Shown here in pieces: positions 1 to 6,904 of a DNA stretch of 10,693 bases. Numbering within the stretch: the stretch's first letter is position 1; each line of letters starts with the position of its first letter. This DNA is from an uncultured Collinsella sp. Lineage in GTDB: Bacteria > Actinomycetota > Coriobacteriia > Coriobacteriales > Coriobacteriaceae. The notes below the pieces were generated by a model. The model saw nothing but the letters and a program-made list of their open reading frames with translations. It had not been told where the DNA came from and searched no databases. The position numbers and the translations under genes were made by a program. The stretch covers positions 1 to 10,693 of the forward strand of contig CABQMF010000057.1 in assembly GCA_902465265.1 (NCBI GenBank), given 5' to 3'.

Positions 1-2
1 CT

Positions 3-39
3 CACGACGGAGGCCACATTAAGTGGCCTCCTGTTCGTG
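3..39. terminator. Hairpin terminator of an upstream unit
   Basis: Arms 9-17 (GGAGGCCAC) and 23-31 (GTGGCCTCC) pair perfectly around a 5-nt loop, and an outer CACGA/TCGTG pair (3-7 with 35-39) extends the stem. The downstream tract is only weakly T-rich (TGTTCGTG), so efficiency is uncertain. It most likely ends a gene lying left of the window. No coding frame can be assigned to the first bases. Confidence 0.5.
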
Positions 40-150
40 CGGAACTCGCGATAAACTTAACCCCCGCCCCGGAGCCCAGCGGGCAATCATCGTTGTACCT
101 ATCACTGATACCAATAAACCGCTTGCATATCGTCTGTTGGCTTGGCACGG

Positions 151-156
151 TACAAT
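151..156 (+). promoter_or_regulatory. Candidate -10 element (TACAAT) of the methyltransferase gene
   Basis: TACAAT lies 39 nt upstream of the start codon at 196, a normal leader length. No good -35 hexamer is present 16-18 nt upstream; TTGCAT at 123-128 would need a 22-nt spacer. The same hexamer occurs at comparable positions before four other genes in the window, which raises its credibility. The rest of the 40-195 gap shows nothing else recognisable. Confidence 0.4.
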
Positions 157-195
157 GCTTGTGGCTTTCAATTTATAAATTAGTGGGGTTAATTC

Positions 196-1644
196 ATGGC
201 AGAATCTCGTGCGGAGCGTAGGGCTCGTCGTGCTTTGGTGGAGGCGGCTGAGGGGTCGAAGGAGGAGAAATCTTCTAAGAAATCAAAGTCGTCTCAGGAT
301 GCGAAGGGTAAGTCGGTCAAGGGCAAGGCTAAGGCTAAGCGCCCCGGCTCTCGTCGGAGCGAGGACAAGGCATCTCAGACTCGCACCAAGCGCCCGCATA
401 AAGATCCGGTTTCGTCTGCACGTAAAACTGTGGACCCCAAGTCTCCCTGTTCGATCATGAAATCTTGCGGTGGGTGCACGGCGCTCAATCGTCCTTATAA
501 GAAGCAGTTGGCGGCCAAGCAGGCTGCTATGGAGGAGCTTTTTGCTTCGCTTTGTGAGCGTGAGGGTATCGCCGTTGATCCTATTCGCGGTATGGGCGTC
601 ACCCTGGGCGACCCGGGTAAATATCCTGCGCCGCGTGGCTTTCGTCATAAGGCTGCCACCCCCTTTGCTCCCGGCAAGGAGGGCGCTGTCCGTTGCGGTT
701 TCTTTGAGCGCGGCACGCACAGAATCGTTGCCGTGCCCGAGTGTCCTGTCGAGGCGCCGGGTGCCCGTCAGATTCTCAACGGCATCGCACGCGAAGCTGA
801 GCGGCTGCATATTCCCGCCTTTAATGAGGACAAGCATCTTGGTTTGCTTCGCTATGCCGTCGTCCGCTGCGGTTGGCGTACCGACCAGGTCATGGTTACG
901 CTCGTGACCGCCCAGCGTGACTTACCGCATGCGCAGGAGTTCTTTGAGGCCGTCGCGGCGCTCGATCCGCATATCGTCACCGTTGCCCAAAATATCAATG
1001 GCCGTCCCGGTAACGCCATCTTGGGTGAGGAGACTCGTATCGTCTATGGCGCCGAGTGCATGCGCGACCAGCTACTCGGCTGCAACTTCGATATCTCCCC
1101 CACCGCGTTTTATCAGACCAACCCGCAGCAGACCGAATTGCTCTATCAGCTCGCCATTGACGGCATGGATCTGCAGCAGGGTGACGTACTCATGGATGCC
1201 TATTGCGGTAGCGGAACTATCGGCCTGTGCGCAGCCAAAGCCGCCCAGGACAAGGGCATCGGCATTATGCTGCTTGGCGTGGAGCGCAACCCGGCGGGCA
1301 TTGCCGACGCACGTCGCAATGCCGAGCTCAACGGCCTCACCCGCAGCGCTTGGTTTATGGCCGACGATGCCACCGACTACATCCTAGATGCCGCAGATAA
1401 CAACGAGCGCGTCGACGTCCTTTCCATCGACCCGCCGCGCGCCGGCTCTACCCCCGAGTTCCTCGAGGCCGCCTGTGCACTTAAGCCGCGCCGCATCACC
1501 TATATCAGCTGCAACCCCGTGACCCAAGAGCGCGACCTGCACCAACTCCTCGACGGTGGCTATCGCCTGCTCAAGATCACGCCAGTCGACATGTTCCCTC
1601 ATACCGACCACACCGAAACAGTAGCGGTCCTCGAGCGACGCTAA
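196..1644 (+). CDS. 23S rRNA/tRNA (uracil-C5)-methyltransferase, TrmA/RlmC/RlmD family (RlmD-like)
   Basis: SAM-dependent enzyme that methylates C5 of a uracil in RNA, probably 23S rRNA, in the cytoplasm. The 482-residue product has four cysteines suited to a [4Fe-4S] cluster (C85, C91, C94 in a C-x5-CGGC motif, and C183). The SAM-binding motif is DAYCGSG (334-340), followed by DPPRAG (412-417), the catalytic nucleophile C439 in SCNP, and the general-base glutamate E474 in the DMFPHTDHTE segment. All hallmark residues of the family are present. Residues 1-84 form a Lys/Ser/Arg-rich, probably disordered, basic tail; no TRAM domain is visible before the cysteine cluster, so the layout resembles RlmC while the cluster motif resembles RlmD. 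I therefore leave the target base open. The start at 196 follows a weak GTGGGG seven bases upstream; the next in-frame ATG (M88) would lose C85. Codon choice shifts along the gene, from T-ending near the 5' end to C-ending later. It converges on the PHP gene. Confidence 0.93.
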   Translation: MAESRAERRARRALVEAAEGSKEEKSSKKSKSSQDAKGKSVKGKAKAKRPGSRRSEDKASQTRTKRPHKDPVSSARKTVDPKSPCSIMKSCGGCTALNRPYKKQLAAKQAAMEELFASLCEREGIAVDPIRGMGVTLGDPGKYPAPRGFRHKAATPFAPGKEGAVRCGFFERGTHRIVAVPECPVEAPGARQILNGIAREAERLHIPAFNEDKHLGLLRYAVVRCGWRTDQVMVTLVTAQRDLPHAQEFFEAVAALDPHIVTVAQNINGRPGNAILGEETRIVYGAECMRDQLLGCNFDISPTAFYQTNPQQTELLYQLAIDGMDLQQGDVLMDAYCGSGTIGLCAAKAAQDKGIGIMLLGVERNPAGIADARRNAELNGLTRSAWFMADDATDYILDAADNNERVDVLSIDPPRAGSTPEFLEAACALKPRRITYISCNPVTQERDLHQLLDGGYRLLKITPVDMFPHTDHTETVAVLERR

Positions 1645-1670
1645 CCAACCCCCGCAGATTTTAGGACAAG

Positions 1671-1702
1671 AAAGGGGGCGGCCCGTCTGGACCGCCCCCT
1701 TT
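1671..1702. terminator. Bidirectional terminator between convergent genes
   Basis: Perfect 11-bp stem AAAGGGGGCGG (1671-1681) with CCGCCCCCTTT (1692-1702) and a 10-nt loop. It lies 26 nt past the methyltransferase stop and 20 nt past the PHP gene stop, so it can serve both strands. T content downstream is modest on either strand, apart from the T residues within the stem. Confidence 0.8.
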
Positions 1703-1722
1703 CGTTGGACATATGAGCCTCG

Positions 1723-2544
1723 TTACATCCCCTTGCGCAGGTCGCACACACCGGCTGCCGCCATCTCGCGCAGCAGCGTCTCGCGGTCGCGCGTCACGAT
1801 CAGGTCCAGCGGGAAGTGAATCTCGTCGAGCAACTTGCGGGCATGGTCAAGCTTGCCAATTGCCATGCCAATGTGCGCATCGGTCGAAACGCCAATGCCC
1901 ACGCCCAGCTCGGCACAGCGCTCGGCAATCTTGCGACACACGTTCCAATGCTCGGTATCCGTGCCATGCTCAAGGCTATGGTTGTTGATCTCGATAATTT
2001 TGTGCTTGGCCTTGGCCGCCAGCAGTACCTCATCGATATCGAACGGCACGCCCGAACGACCCGTATGCCCAAGCATGAACACCTTGGGGTGCTCCAGGGC
2101 ATTGATGTACATCTGGGTCGTTTGGGCGAGCGTCGCGCCTTCGGCAAACTGCGGGTTATGCACGCTTGCCACCAAATAATCCAAATTACGCGTCACCAAA
2201 TCGAACAGCGAATGCTGGTGACTGTACGAATCGCCGGCAATATCGAGCGACACGGGAATGTCCTCGCCAAACAAGCTTCCGTCCAGCGAAACGATATCGA
2301 CCTCGGCGCCGCGAAGCACCAGCACGCCGCTCCAAATGCGCGGCCAGATATCCTGGTTAATAAAGAACTGGAAACTGCGCAGGTCGTTGGGGCAAGCCGT
2401 AACCATCGAGCTCAGATGGTCGGCAGAACCAAGCACCTGAAGGCCGCGCTCTGCTGCCCAATATATGTTCTCCTCGATGGTTGAATACGCATGCGCAGAG
2501 AACATCGTATGAGTATGGATATCACAAGAAAGCAGGTAGGGCAT
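1723..2544 (-). CDS. PHP-domain metal-dependent phosphatase/hydrolase, YcdX-like
   Basis: The 273-residue protein is a stand-alone PHP (polymerase and histidinol phosphatase) domain, a trinuclear-metal phosphoesterase fold. Metal ligands expected for the family are all visible: H10 and H12 in DIHTHT, H18 in SAHAYST, D42-H43 in SADH, E81 in RGAE, H129 in SVHNP, H160 in GHTGR, and D222/H224 in STDAH. Similarity to E. coli YcdX is strong, notably HAYST, IWPR, LRG-E and EINN, and YcdX-type proteins hydrolyse small phosphoesters; the physiological substrate is unknown. Between E81 and H129 there appears to be an extra stretch of about 20 residues (SYSHQHS region) compared with YcdX as I remember it. 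The start is backed by an AAGGAG ribosome-binding site (2550-2555) five bases upstream. It is transcribed alone, with its own candidate promoter and a terminator shared with the convergent methyltransferase gene. It is unlikely to be HisJ histidinol phosphatase, given the YcdX-specific motifs and lack of his genes nearby. Confidence 0.9.
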   Translation of the reverse strand: MPYLLSCDIHTHTMFSAHAYSTIEENIYWAAERGLQVLGSADHLSSMVTACPNDLRSFQFFINQDIWPRIWSGVLVLRGAEVDIVSLDGSLFGEDIPVSLDIAGDSYSHQHSLFDLVTRNLDYLVASVHNPQFAEGATLAQTTQMYINALEHPKVFMLGHTGRSGVPFDIDEVLLAAKAKHKIIEINNHSLEHGTDTEHWNVCRKIAERCAELGVGIGVSTDAHIGMAIGKLDHARKLLDEIHFPLDLIVTRDRETLLREMAAAGVCDLRKGM

Positions 2545-2581
2545 CGGGTCTCCTTATCCGGTATGGCCGTCGCGTATATTC

Positions 2582-2610
2582 ATTGTACGCATAGCATTCG
2601 ATGGTCGTAA
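2582..2610 (-). promoter_or_regulatory. Candidate promoter of the PHP gene
   Basis: On the minus strand TTACGA (2605-2610) and TACAAT (2582-2587) are separated by exactly 17 nt. The -10 lies 37 nt upstream of the ATG at 2544. The -35 matches TTGACA at only three positions. Confidence 0.45.
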
Positions 2611-2644
2611 AACCGCTCCATCCCAACGACACAACGTCCATGAC

Positions 2645-2675
2645 AACGGGGTCTGGCTTAAAACCAAACCCCGTT
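2645..2675 (-). terminator. Hairpin after the aminotransferase gene
   Basis: AACGGGGT (2645-2652) pairs with ACCCCGTT (2668-2675), with further internal TGG/CCA pairing. It sits 28 nt after the aminotransferase stop and before the PHP promoter, where a terminator is expected. The T-tract is poor on both strands, so this may be weak or processed. Confidence 0.5.
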
Positions 2676-2703
2676 TCACGTAAAACATTGTAAGCAGAGC
2701 GCT

Positions 2704-3894
2704 TTACTTTTGACGATACTCGTCGGCCAGCTGCTTCCAGGCGGGCAGTGAGTTGACGATAGTCTCGTAGCTCACACAGTAGCCCAAGCGGAACCAGCCC
2801 GGCATGCCAAAACTGTCCGAGGGCACCGCGAGCAGCTCATACCTCTTCGCGCGCTCGCAGAAGGCGTTCGCATCGGGCTCCAGCGCCTTCACCCACAGGT
2901 AGAACGCGCCATCCGGCTCAACATACGTGTAGCCGTACTCCGCCAATGCACCGGTAAGCGCCGTGCGGTTGCGTGCATAGGCCTCAACGTCACTCGGCTC
3001 ATCGATGCAGTCGATAATTACGCGCTGGAAGAGCGCCGGCGCGCACACGAAGCCCAGCGTACGGGCGGCGCCGGCAACGGCGGGCATTAGACGAGCTGCC
3101 CGAGGATTCGTATTGGGAACCAGGATCCACCCCACGCGCTCGCCCGGCAGCGAAAGCGACTTGGAATACGAGTAGCACACGATGGTGTGCGCGTAGATCG
3201 AAGGCACCCAAGGCACCTCGGCGCCATAGACAATCTCGCGATACGGCTCATCCGAGATAAGCGCGATCGGGTTCTCGGGATTGCGCTTGGCGTTGACCTC
3301 GTGCAAAACATTAGCCAGTCGCGTCAGGGTATCGCGCGTATACACGGCACCAGTCGGGTTATTCGGCGAGTCGATGATGACAGCTGCCGTCTTGTCGGTA
3401 ATAGCCTTGCGCACGTTATCCACGCTCAGCTGTAACGTATCTTCATCGGCGAGCGCCTCGACACACGTACAGCCGGCCTTCTCAATCCACACGCGATACT
3501 CCGGAAAGTACGGGGCGATAACAATGACCTCGTCATCCGGGTTCGTAACGGCGTTGAGCGTACAGGTGAGTGAAGCCGCCGCACCCACGGTCATAAAGAC
3601 ATCCTTGCCCTCATAGCTCGTACCGAAGCGGCGGTTGAGCGACTCGGCGACGGCGGCACGGCACTGCGGCAGGCCCGGTGCAGGCGTGTATCCGTGCAAC
3701 TGCTCGCTCGGCAGTTCAAGCGCCTTTTTGATGGACTCCGCGACGGCAGCGGGAGCAGGAACGCTCGGGTTGCCCAGCGAGAAATCGAATACGTTTTCCG
3801 CGCCGATTTGCGCCTTGCGCTCAAGGCCATAGCTAAAAATCTCGCGGATGATAGAGCTCTCTGCACCGCGAGCATACATGGTTTCGTTGATCAT
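2704..3894 (-). CDS. Pyridoxal-phosphate-dependent aminotransferase, class I/II (aspartate aminotransferase-like)
   Basis: Cytoplasmic fold-type I PLP enzyme that transfers amino groups between an amino acid and a 2-oxo acid; the substrate cannot be read from the sequence. Counting from the start chosen here (396 residues, the usual family length): the N-terminal FSLGNPSVPAP segment, the cofactor-contact region GAAASL (104-109), NNPTG (178-182), D215 and Y218 in SDEPY, the Schiff-base lysine K245 in SYSKSLSLPGERVG, and the carboxylate-binding arginine R369 in WFRLGYC. The start at 3894 is chosen because AAAGGGG (3900-3906) lies five bases upstream. A longer reading from an ATG at 3993 has no such site and would run through a long inverted repeat. 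It stands alone on the minus strand after the ftsH terminator, with its own TACAAT element. A biosynthetic or catabolic role in aspartate, alanine or aromatic amino acid metabolism is possible. Confidence 0.92.
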   Translation of the reverse strand: MINETMYARGAESSIIREIFSYGLERKAQIGAENVFDFSLGNPSVPAPAAVAESIKKALELPSEQLHGYTPAPGLPQCRAAVAESLNRRFGTSYEGKDVFMTVGAAASLTCTLNAVTNPDDEVIVIAPYFPEYRVWIEKAGCTCVEALADEDTLQLSVDNVRKAITDKTAAVIIDSPNNPTGAVYTRDTLTRLANVLHEVNAKRNPENPIALISDEPYREIVYGAEVPWVPSIYAHTIVCYSYSKSLSLPGERVGWILVPNTNPRAARLMPAVAGAARTLGFVCAPALFQRVIIDCIDEPSDVEAYARNRTALTGALAEYGYTYVEPDGAFYLWVKALEPDANAFCERAKRYELLAVPSDSFGMPGWFRLGYCVSYETIVNSLPAWKQLADEYRQK

Positions 3895-3899
3895 CTGTA

Positions 3900-3906
3900 C
3901 CCCTTT
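3900..3906 (-). promoter_or_regulatory. Ribosome-binding site that fixes the aminotransferase start
   Basis: AAAGGGG on the minus strand, five bases before the ATG at 3894. It is the reason for preferring this start to the in-frame ATG 99 bases upstream. Confidence 0.75.
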
Positions 3907-3918
3907 CGCATAGGCGCT

Positions 3919-3924
3919 ATTGTA
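3919..3924 (-). promoter_or_regulatory. Candidate -10 element (TACAAT) of the aminotransferase gene
   Basis: GCGTACAAT on the minus strand, 24 nt before the chosen start codon. No convincing -35 hexamer is visible. If used, the transcript would begin about 15-20 nt before the ATG and would exclude the inverted repeat at 3954-4015. Confidence 0.4.
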
Positions 3925-3953
3925 CGCTTTAGTTGAGCAAAGTACCCCAGCAA

Positions 3954-4015
3954 TGTTGATTGGGGACAGACTTAAATGCGTGAAAACGCTCATTTAAGTC
4001 TGTCCCCAATCAACA
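3954..4015. repeat. Long perfect inverted repeat (25-bp arms, 12-nt spacer)
   Basis: Positions 3954-3978 and 3991-4015 are perfect reverse complements; the core of the left arm reads GGGGACAGACTTAAATG (3962-3978). The 12-nt spacer (3979-3990) can add a small CGT/ACG stem closed by a GAAA loop. The element lies between the ftsH terminator and the aminotransferase promoter and has no T-tract, so it does not look like a normal terminator. The compact palindromic form suits a REP- or MITE-like dispersed element or a protein-binding site. No transposase is present in the window. Confidence 0.85.
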
Positions 4016-4033
4016 GATGACCCCATATCGCTC

Positions 4034-4072
4034 AAAAGAAAAAGCCTCCACAGGTTTCCCCGCAGAGGCTTT
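4034..4072 (-). terminator. Rho-independent terminator of the tilS-hpt-ftsH unit
   Basis: On the minus strand AAAGCCTC (4065-4072) pairs with GAGGCTTT (4041-4048) and is followed by TTTTTCTTTT. The stem begins only 11 nt after the ftsH stop codon. This is a textbook intrinsic terminator and should separate ftsH from the aminotransferase gene. Confidence 0.9.
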
Positions 4073-4083
4073 CGCCACAAAGG

Positions 4084-6207
4084 CTATTTGTCGGCATCGG
4101 TGTCGGCACCGGCATTGACGGCATTATCGGATGCGGCTTCGGCATCCTCCTGCATAGCCGCCTGCGCAAAGGCTGCGGCATCAGCCGCCAGCTCTTCCTC
4201 GCTCATGCGAGGCGCACGCTTCTTGGTCGGCATGCCGGCCGCCTTGGCATTGCGCTCCTCCTTGGCCGCCAGGATATCGCCCTCGCGCTCAAGGTAAGCA
4301 TCCCACTCGTTGTCGAGCAGGGCGTTCACGGCGTCGCCCTCAACGGTCTCACGCTCAAGCAGCACCTTCGCCATCAGGTCGAGCTGATCGCGACGGGCAT
4401 CCAGGATCTCGACCGCACGACGATGGGCCTCACGCATAATGCGCTGGACCTCGATGTCGATGCGACGCGCCGTCTCCTCAGAGTAGTCCTGATGATCGGC
4501 ATAGTCGCGGCCCAGGAATACCTGATGCTGCGCCTCACCAAACACCTGCGTTCCAAGCTCCTCGCTCATGCCCAGGCGCGTGACCATCTCGCGCGCCATC
4601 TTGGTCGCGCGCTCCAGATCGTTGCTCGCGCCCGACGTGATGTCGTCGCACATGAGTTCCTCGGCAACGCGACCGCCCAAGAACACGGCAAGCTCGTCGA
4701 GCATCTCGTTCTTGGTCTTGAGGAAGTGGTCCTCCTGCGGAAGCTGCAGCGTGTAGCCCAGCGCCTGGCCGCGGCTGACGATCGAGATCTTGTGAACCGG
4801 ATCGGAATGCTCCAGGATGTGGCCCACCAGGGCGTGACCGCTCTCGTGGTAGGCAATCGTGGTGCGCTCGGCCTCGGTCATCACGCGACCCTTGCGCTGC
4901 GGACCGGCAATCACGCGCTCCATCGACTCCTCGACCTCGTCCATCGAGATTACGGAACGATGGCGGCGGGCAGCAAGCAGCGCAGACTCGTTGAGCAGAT
5001 TTGCCAGATCGGCGCCGGTGAAGCCAACGGTCATCTGGGCGAGCTTCTCAAACTTCACATCCTCGTCCATCGGCTTGTTCTCGGCATGCACGCGCAAGAT
5101 CTGCTCGCGGCCCTTCACATCCGGACGGTCGACCGTAACCTGACGGTCAAAACGACCGGGACGCAGCAATGCCGGATCCAAGATGTCAGGACGGTTGGTC
5201 GCAGCGATCAGGATGACCGACTCGCTCTCCTCAAAACCGTCCATCTCGACCAGCAGCTGGTTGAGCGTCTGCTCGCGCTCGTCGTGACCGCCGCCCAAGC
5301 CAGCTCCGCGCTGACGTCCCACGGCATCGATCTCATCGATGAAGATGATCGACGGGGCCTGGGACTTGGCCTCCTTAAAGAGGTCACGCACGCGGCTGGC
5401 GCCGACACCCACGAACATCTCGACAAAGTCGGAACCCGAGATGCTAAAGAACGGCACGCCCGCCTCGCCGGCAACAGCCTTGGCCAGCAGCGTTTTACCG
5501 GTACCCGGAGGGCCCACCAGCAACACGCCACGCGGGATCTTGGCGCCCAGTTTGCGATAGCGATCCGGATCGCTCAAAAAGTCACGAATCTCCTCGAGCT
5601 CCTCGACTGCCTCGTCCACGCCGGCAACGTCTTCAAACTTGACCTTGGGGCGCGTGGCCTCGTTGGTCTTGGCGTTGGTCTTGCCAAACTGCATGTTCCT
5701 GTTGTTGGCGCCCATCATCTGGCGCATAAAGTAGAACATGATGGCAATCAGGGCGATCGTCGGAAGCACGCTCATCGCCAGGTCACCCCAAAAATCGGGG
5801 TCATTGGTGTTGACGATGTACTTGGTATCGGGGTGCTCCGCCATAAGCTCGGCAAGCGAATCGGAGCCGACATAGGTCGAGGAGAAGCCCTTGAGCTCGC
5901 TCGTATCGCCCTTGTCCTTCTTCGTCTTCCAGTAATGACCCGTCACGCTTCCGTCTTGAACCGTATAGGTCAAATCTTCGACGCGATCCTGCTTAATGGC
6001 GTTGACCATCTCGCTCGTTGCGAGCTTTACGGTATTGCTGGAATTGGCAAAGCCGGAGCCCATGTTAAAGAAGGCGTAGCCCAGAAGCGCGCAAGCCAAA
6101 ATAAAATACAGCCAGCCCGTACGCGTGGGCTTCTTGCCTCCGGGCATCCCCGGGATCTTAGGCTCCCGGGGAGTCTGGGAATTGTTATCGTTACGGTCAT
6201 CGGGCAT
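4084..6207 (-). CDS. ftsH: ATP-dependent zinc metalloprotease FtsH
   Basis: Membrane-anchored AAA+ protease that extracts and degrades misfolded membrane proteins and selected cytosolic regulators as a hexamer. In the 707-residue product a first membrane helix (about 32-53) is followed by an extracytoplasmic segment of about 90 residues and a second helix (about 142-162). The AAA+ module has Walker A GPPGTGKT (232-239), the pore-loop MFVGVG (264-269), Walker B IIFIDE (287-292) and the second region of homology ATNRPD...RPGRFDR (336-355). The protease domain has zinc motif HESGH (454-458, catalytic E455) with D530 as the likely third ligand. The C-terminal tail (after about 660) is Ala/Asp/Glu-rich and low-complexity. 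Last gene of tilS-hpt-ftsH; its ATG is one base past the hpt stop, so translational coupling is likely. The best ribosome-binding site, GGAGG (6220-6224), lies inside hpt, 12 bases from the ATG, which is a long spacing. C-ending codons dominate, as expected for a well-expressed gene. Confidence 0.98.
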   Translation of the reverse strand: MPDDRNDNNSQTPREPKIPGMPGGKKPTRTGWLYFILACALLGYAFFNMGSGFANSSNTVKLATSEMVNAIKQDRVEDLTYTVQDGSVTGHYWKTKKDKGDTSELKGFSSTYVGSDSLAELMAEHPDTKYIVNTNDPDFWGDLAMSVLPTIALIAIMFYFMRQMMGANNRNMQFGKTNAKTNEATRPKVKFEDVAGVDEAVEELEEIRDFLSDPDRYRKLGAKIPRGVLLVGPPGTGKTLLAKAVAGEAGVPFFSISGSDFVEMFVGVGASRVRDLFKEAKSQAPSIIFIDEIDAVGRQRGAGLGGGHDEREQTLNQLLVEMDGFEESESVILIAATNRPDILDPALLRPGRFDRQVTVDRPDVKGREQILRVHAENKPMDEDVKFEKLAQMTVGFTGADLANLLNESALLAARRHRSVISMDEVEESMERVIAGPQRKGRVMTEAERTTIAYHESGHALVGHILEHSDPVHKISIVSRGQALGYTLQLPQEDHFLKTKNEMLDELAVFLGGRVAEELMCDDITSGASNDLERATKMAREMVTRLGMSEELGTQVFGEAQHQVFLGRDYADHQDYSEETARRIDIEVQRIMREAHRRAVEILDARRDQLDLMAKVLLERETVEGDAVNALLDNEWDAYLEREGDILAAKEERNAKAAGMPTKKRAPRMSEEELAADAAAFAQAAMQEDAEAASDNAVNAGADTDADK

Positions 6208-6208
6208 C

Positions 6209-6757
6209 TTACGAATAAACCTCCGGTTTCAAAATGCCCAGATACGGAAGGTTACGATAGCGCTCGGCATAATCGAGGCCGTAGCCCACCACAAAGGCAT
6301 CGGGGCAATGGGTTCCAACATACTTGGGCGTGATGGCCGAGGTACGGTCCTCAACGTCCTTCCACAGGAAGGCGGCGACCTCCAGAGAAGCGGGCTTGCG
6401 GCTCTCGAGGTTCTTCATCAGATACTTGAGCGTCAGGCCCGAGTCCAGAATGTCCTCGACGATCAGCACGTCGCGACCGCGGATGTCGATATCCAGGTCC
6501 TTAATGATACGCACGATACCCGAGGACTTCACACCGTCGCCATAGCTCGAAACAGCCATGAAATCGATGTTGGTCGGCAGCTCGATCTTGCGCATCAGGT
6601 CGCCCATAAAGACCACGGCGCCGCGCAGGACCGCAATCAGCACCAGATCCTTACCCGCGTAGTCGCGAGTAATCTGCTCGCCTAGGCGAGAGACGATACC
6701 GTCGATATCCTCCTGCGTAAACAGAACCTTCTCGATATCCGGATGTTGAGAAGCCAT
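6209..6757 (-). CDS. hpt: Hypoxanthine phosphoribosyltransferase
   Basis: Purine-salvage enzyme that joins hypoxanthine (and usually guanine) to PRPP to give IMP/GMP in the cytoplasm. The 182-residue length is typical. The PRPP-binding signature VLIVEDILDSGLTL spans 97-110, with acidic pair E101-D102. LRGA (44-47) forms the pyrophosphate-binding loop, SSYGDG (70-75) lies in the flexible loop, K133 is in the purine-contact strand, and VVGYGLDYAERYRNLPY (156-172) is the C-terminal base/metal-contact motif with D162. The ATG is preceded by AAAGGG (6763-6768) with five-base spacing. It lies between tilS and ftsH, the order known from Bacillus subtilis (tilS-hprT-ftsH). The stop codon is separated from the ftsH ATG by a single base. 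Also called hprT in Gram-positives. Confidence 0.96.
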   Translation of the reverse strand: MASQHPDIEKVLFTQEDIDGIVSRLGEQITRDYAGKDLVLIAVLRGAVVFMGDLMRKIELPTNIDFMAVSSYGDGVKSSGIVRIIKDLDIDIRGRDVLIVEDILDSGLTLKYLMKNLESRKPASLEVAAFLWKDVEDRTSAITPKYVGTHCPDAFVVGYGLDYAERYRNLPYLGILKPEVYS

Positions 6758-6813
6758 GACAACCCTTTCTTGTGCTTATCGCCCACACACCGCCGTATGG
6801 ACGCGAACTTCAC

Positions 6814-6819
6814 ATTCTA
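6814..6819 (-). promoter_or_regulatory. Possible internal -10 element before hpt (TAGAAT)
   Basis: The 147-nt gap between tilS and hpt contains TAGAAT on the minus strand, 56 nt before the hpt start, a one-base departure from TATAAT. No good -35 is spaced correctly. It may give hpt-ftsH transcription independent of tilS. The gap has no terminator-like hairpin that I can see, so read-through from tilS is also expected. Confidence 0.25.
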
Positions 6820-6904
6820 GCAGCGCACGGGGTATATTTTCCAGCCCGTACGCCATCAGCGCGGGAATACCGTCAACGTCGCACAGAATAGCTGACGTGG
6901 AACG

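Noticed and set aside
283..837. 184-codon minus-strand open frame within the methyltransferase gene
   Set aside because: It is antisense to conserved methyltransferase sequence including the iron-sulphur motif, has no ribosome-binding site and no family resemblance.
3895..3993. Longer aminotransferase reading from the ATG at 3993
   Set aside because: The added 33 residues run through the inverted repeat, promoter and ribosome-binding site, and the family length (about 396) is reached from 3894.
4423..6333. 636-codon plus-strand open frame opposite ftsH and the hpt end
   Set aside because: It is antisense to ftsH, whose every domain motif is intact. Such long shadows arise in GC-rich genes with strong third-position bias, and its translation is low-complexity Leu/His/Arg-rich with no recognisable fold.
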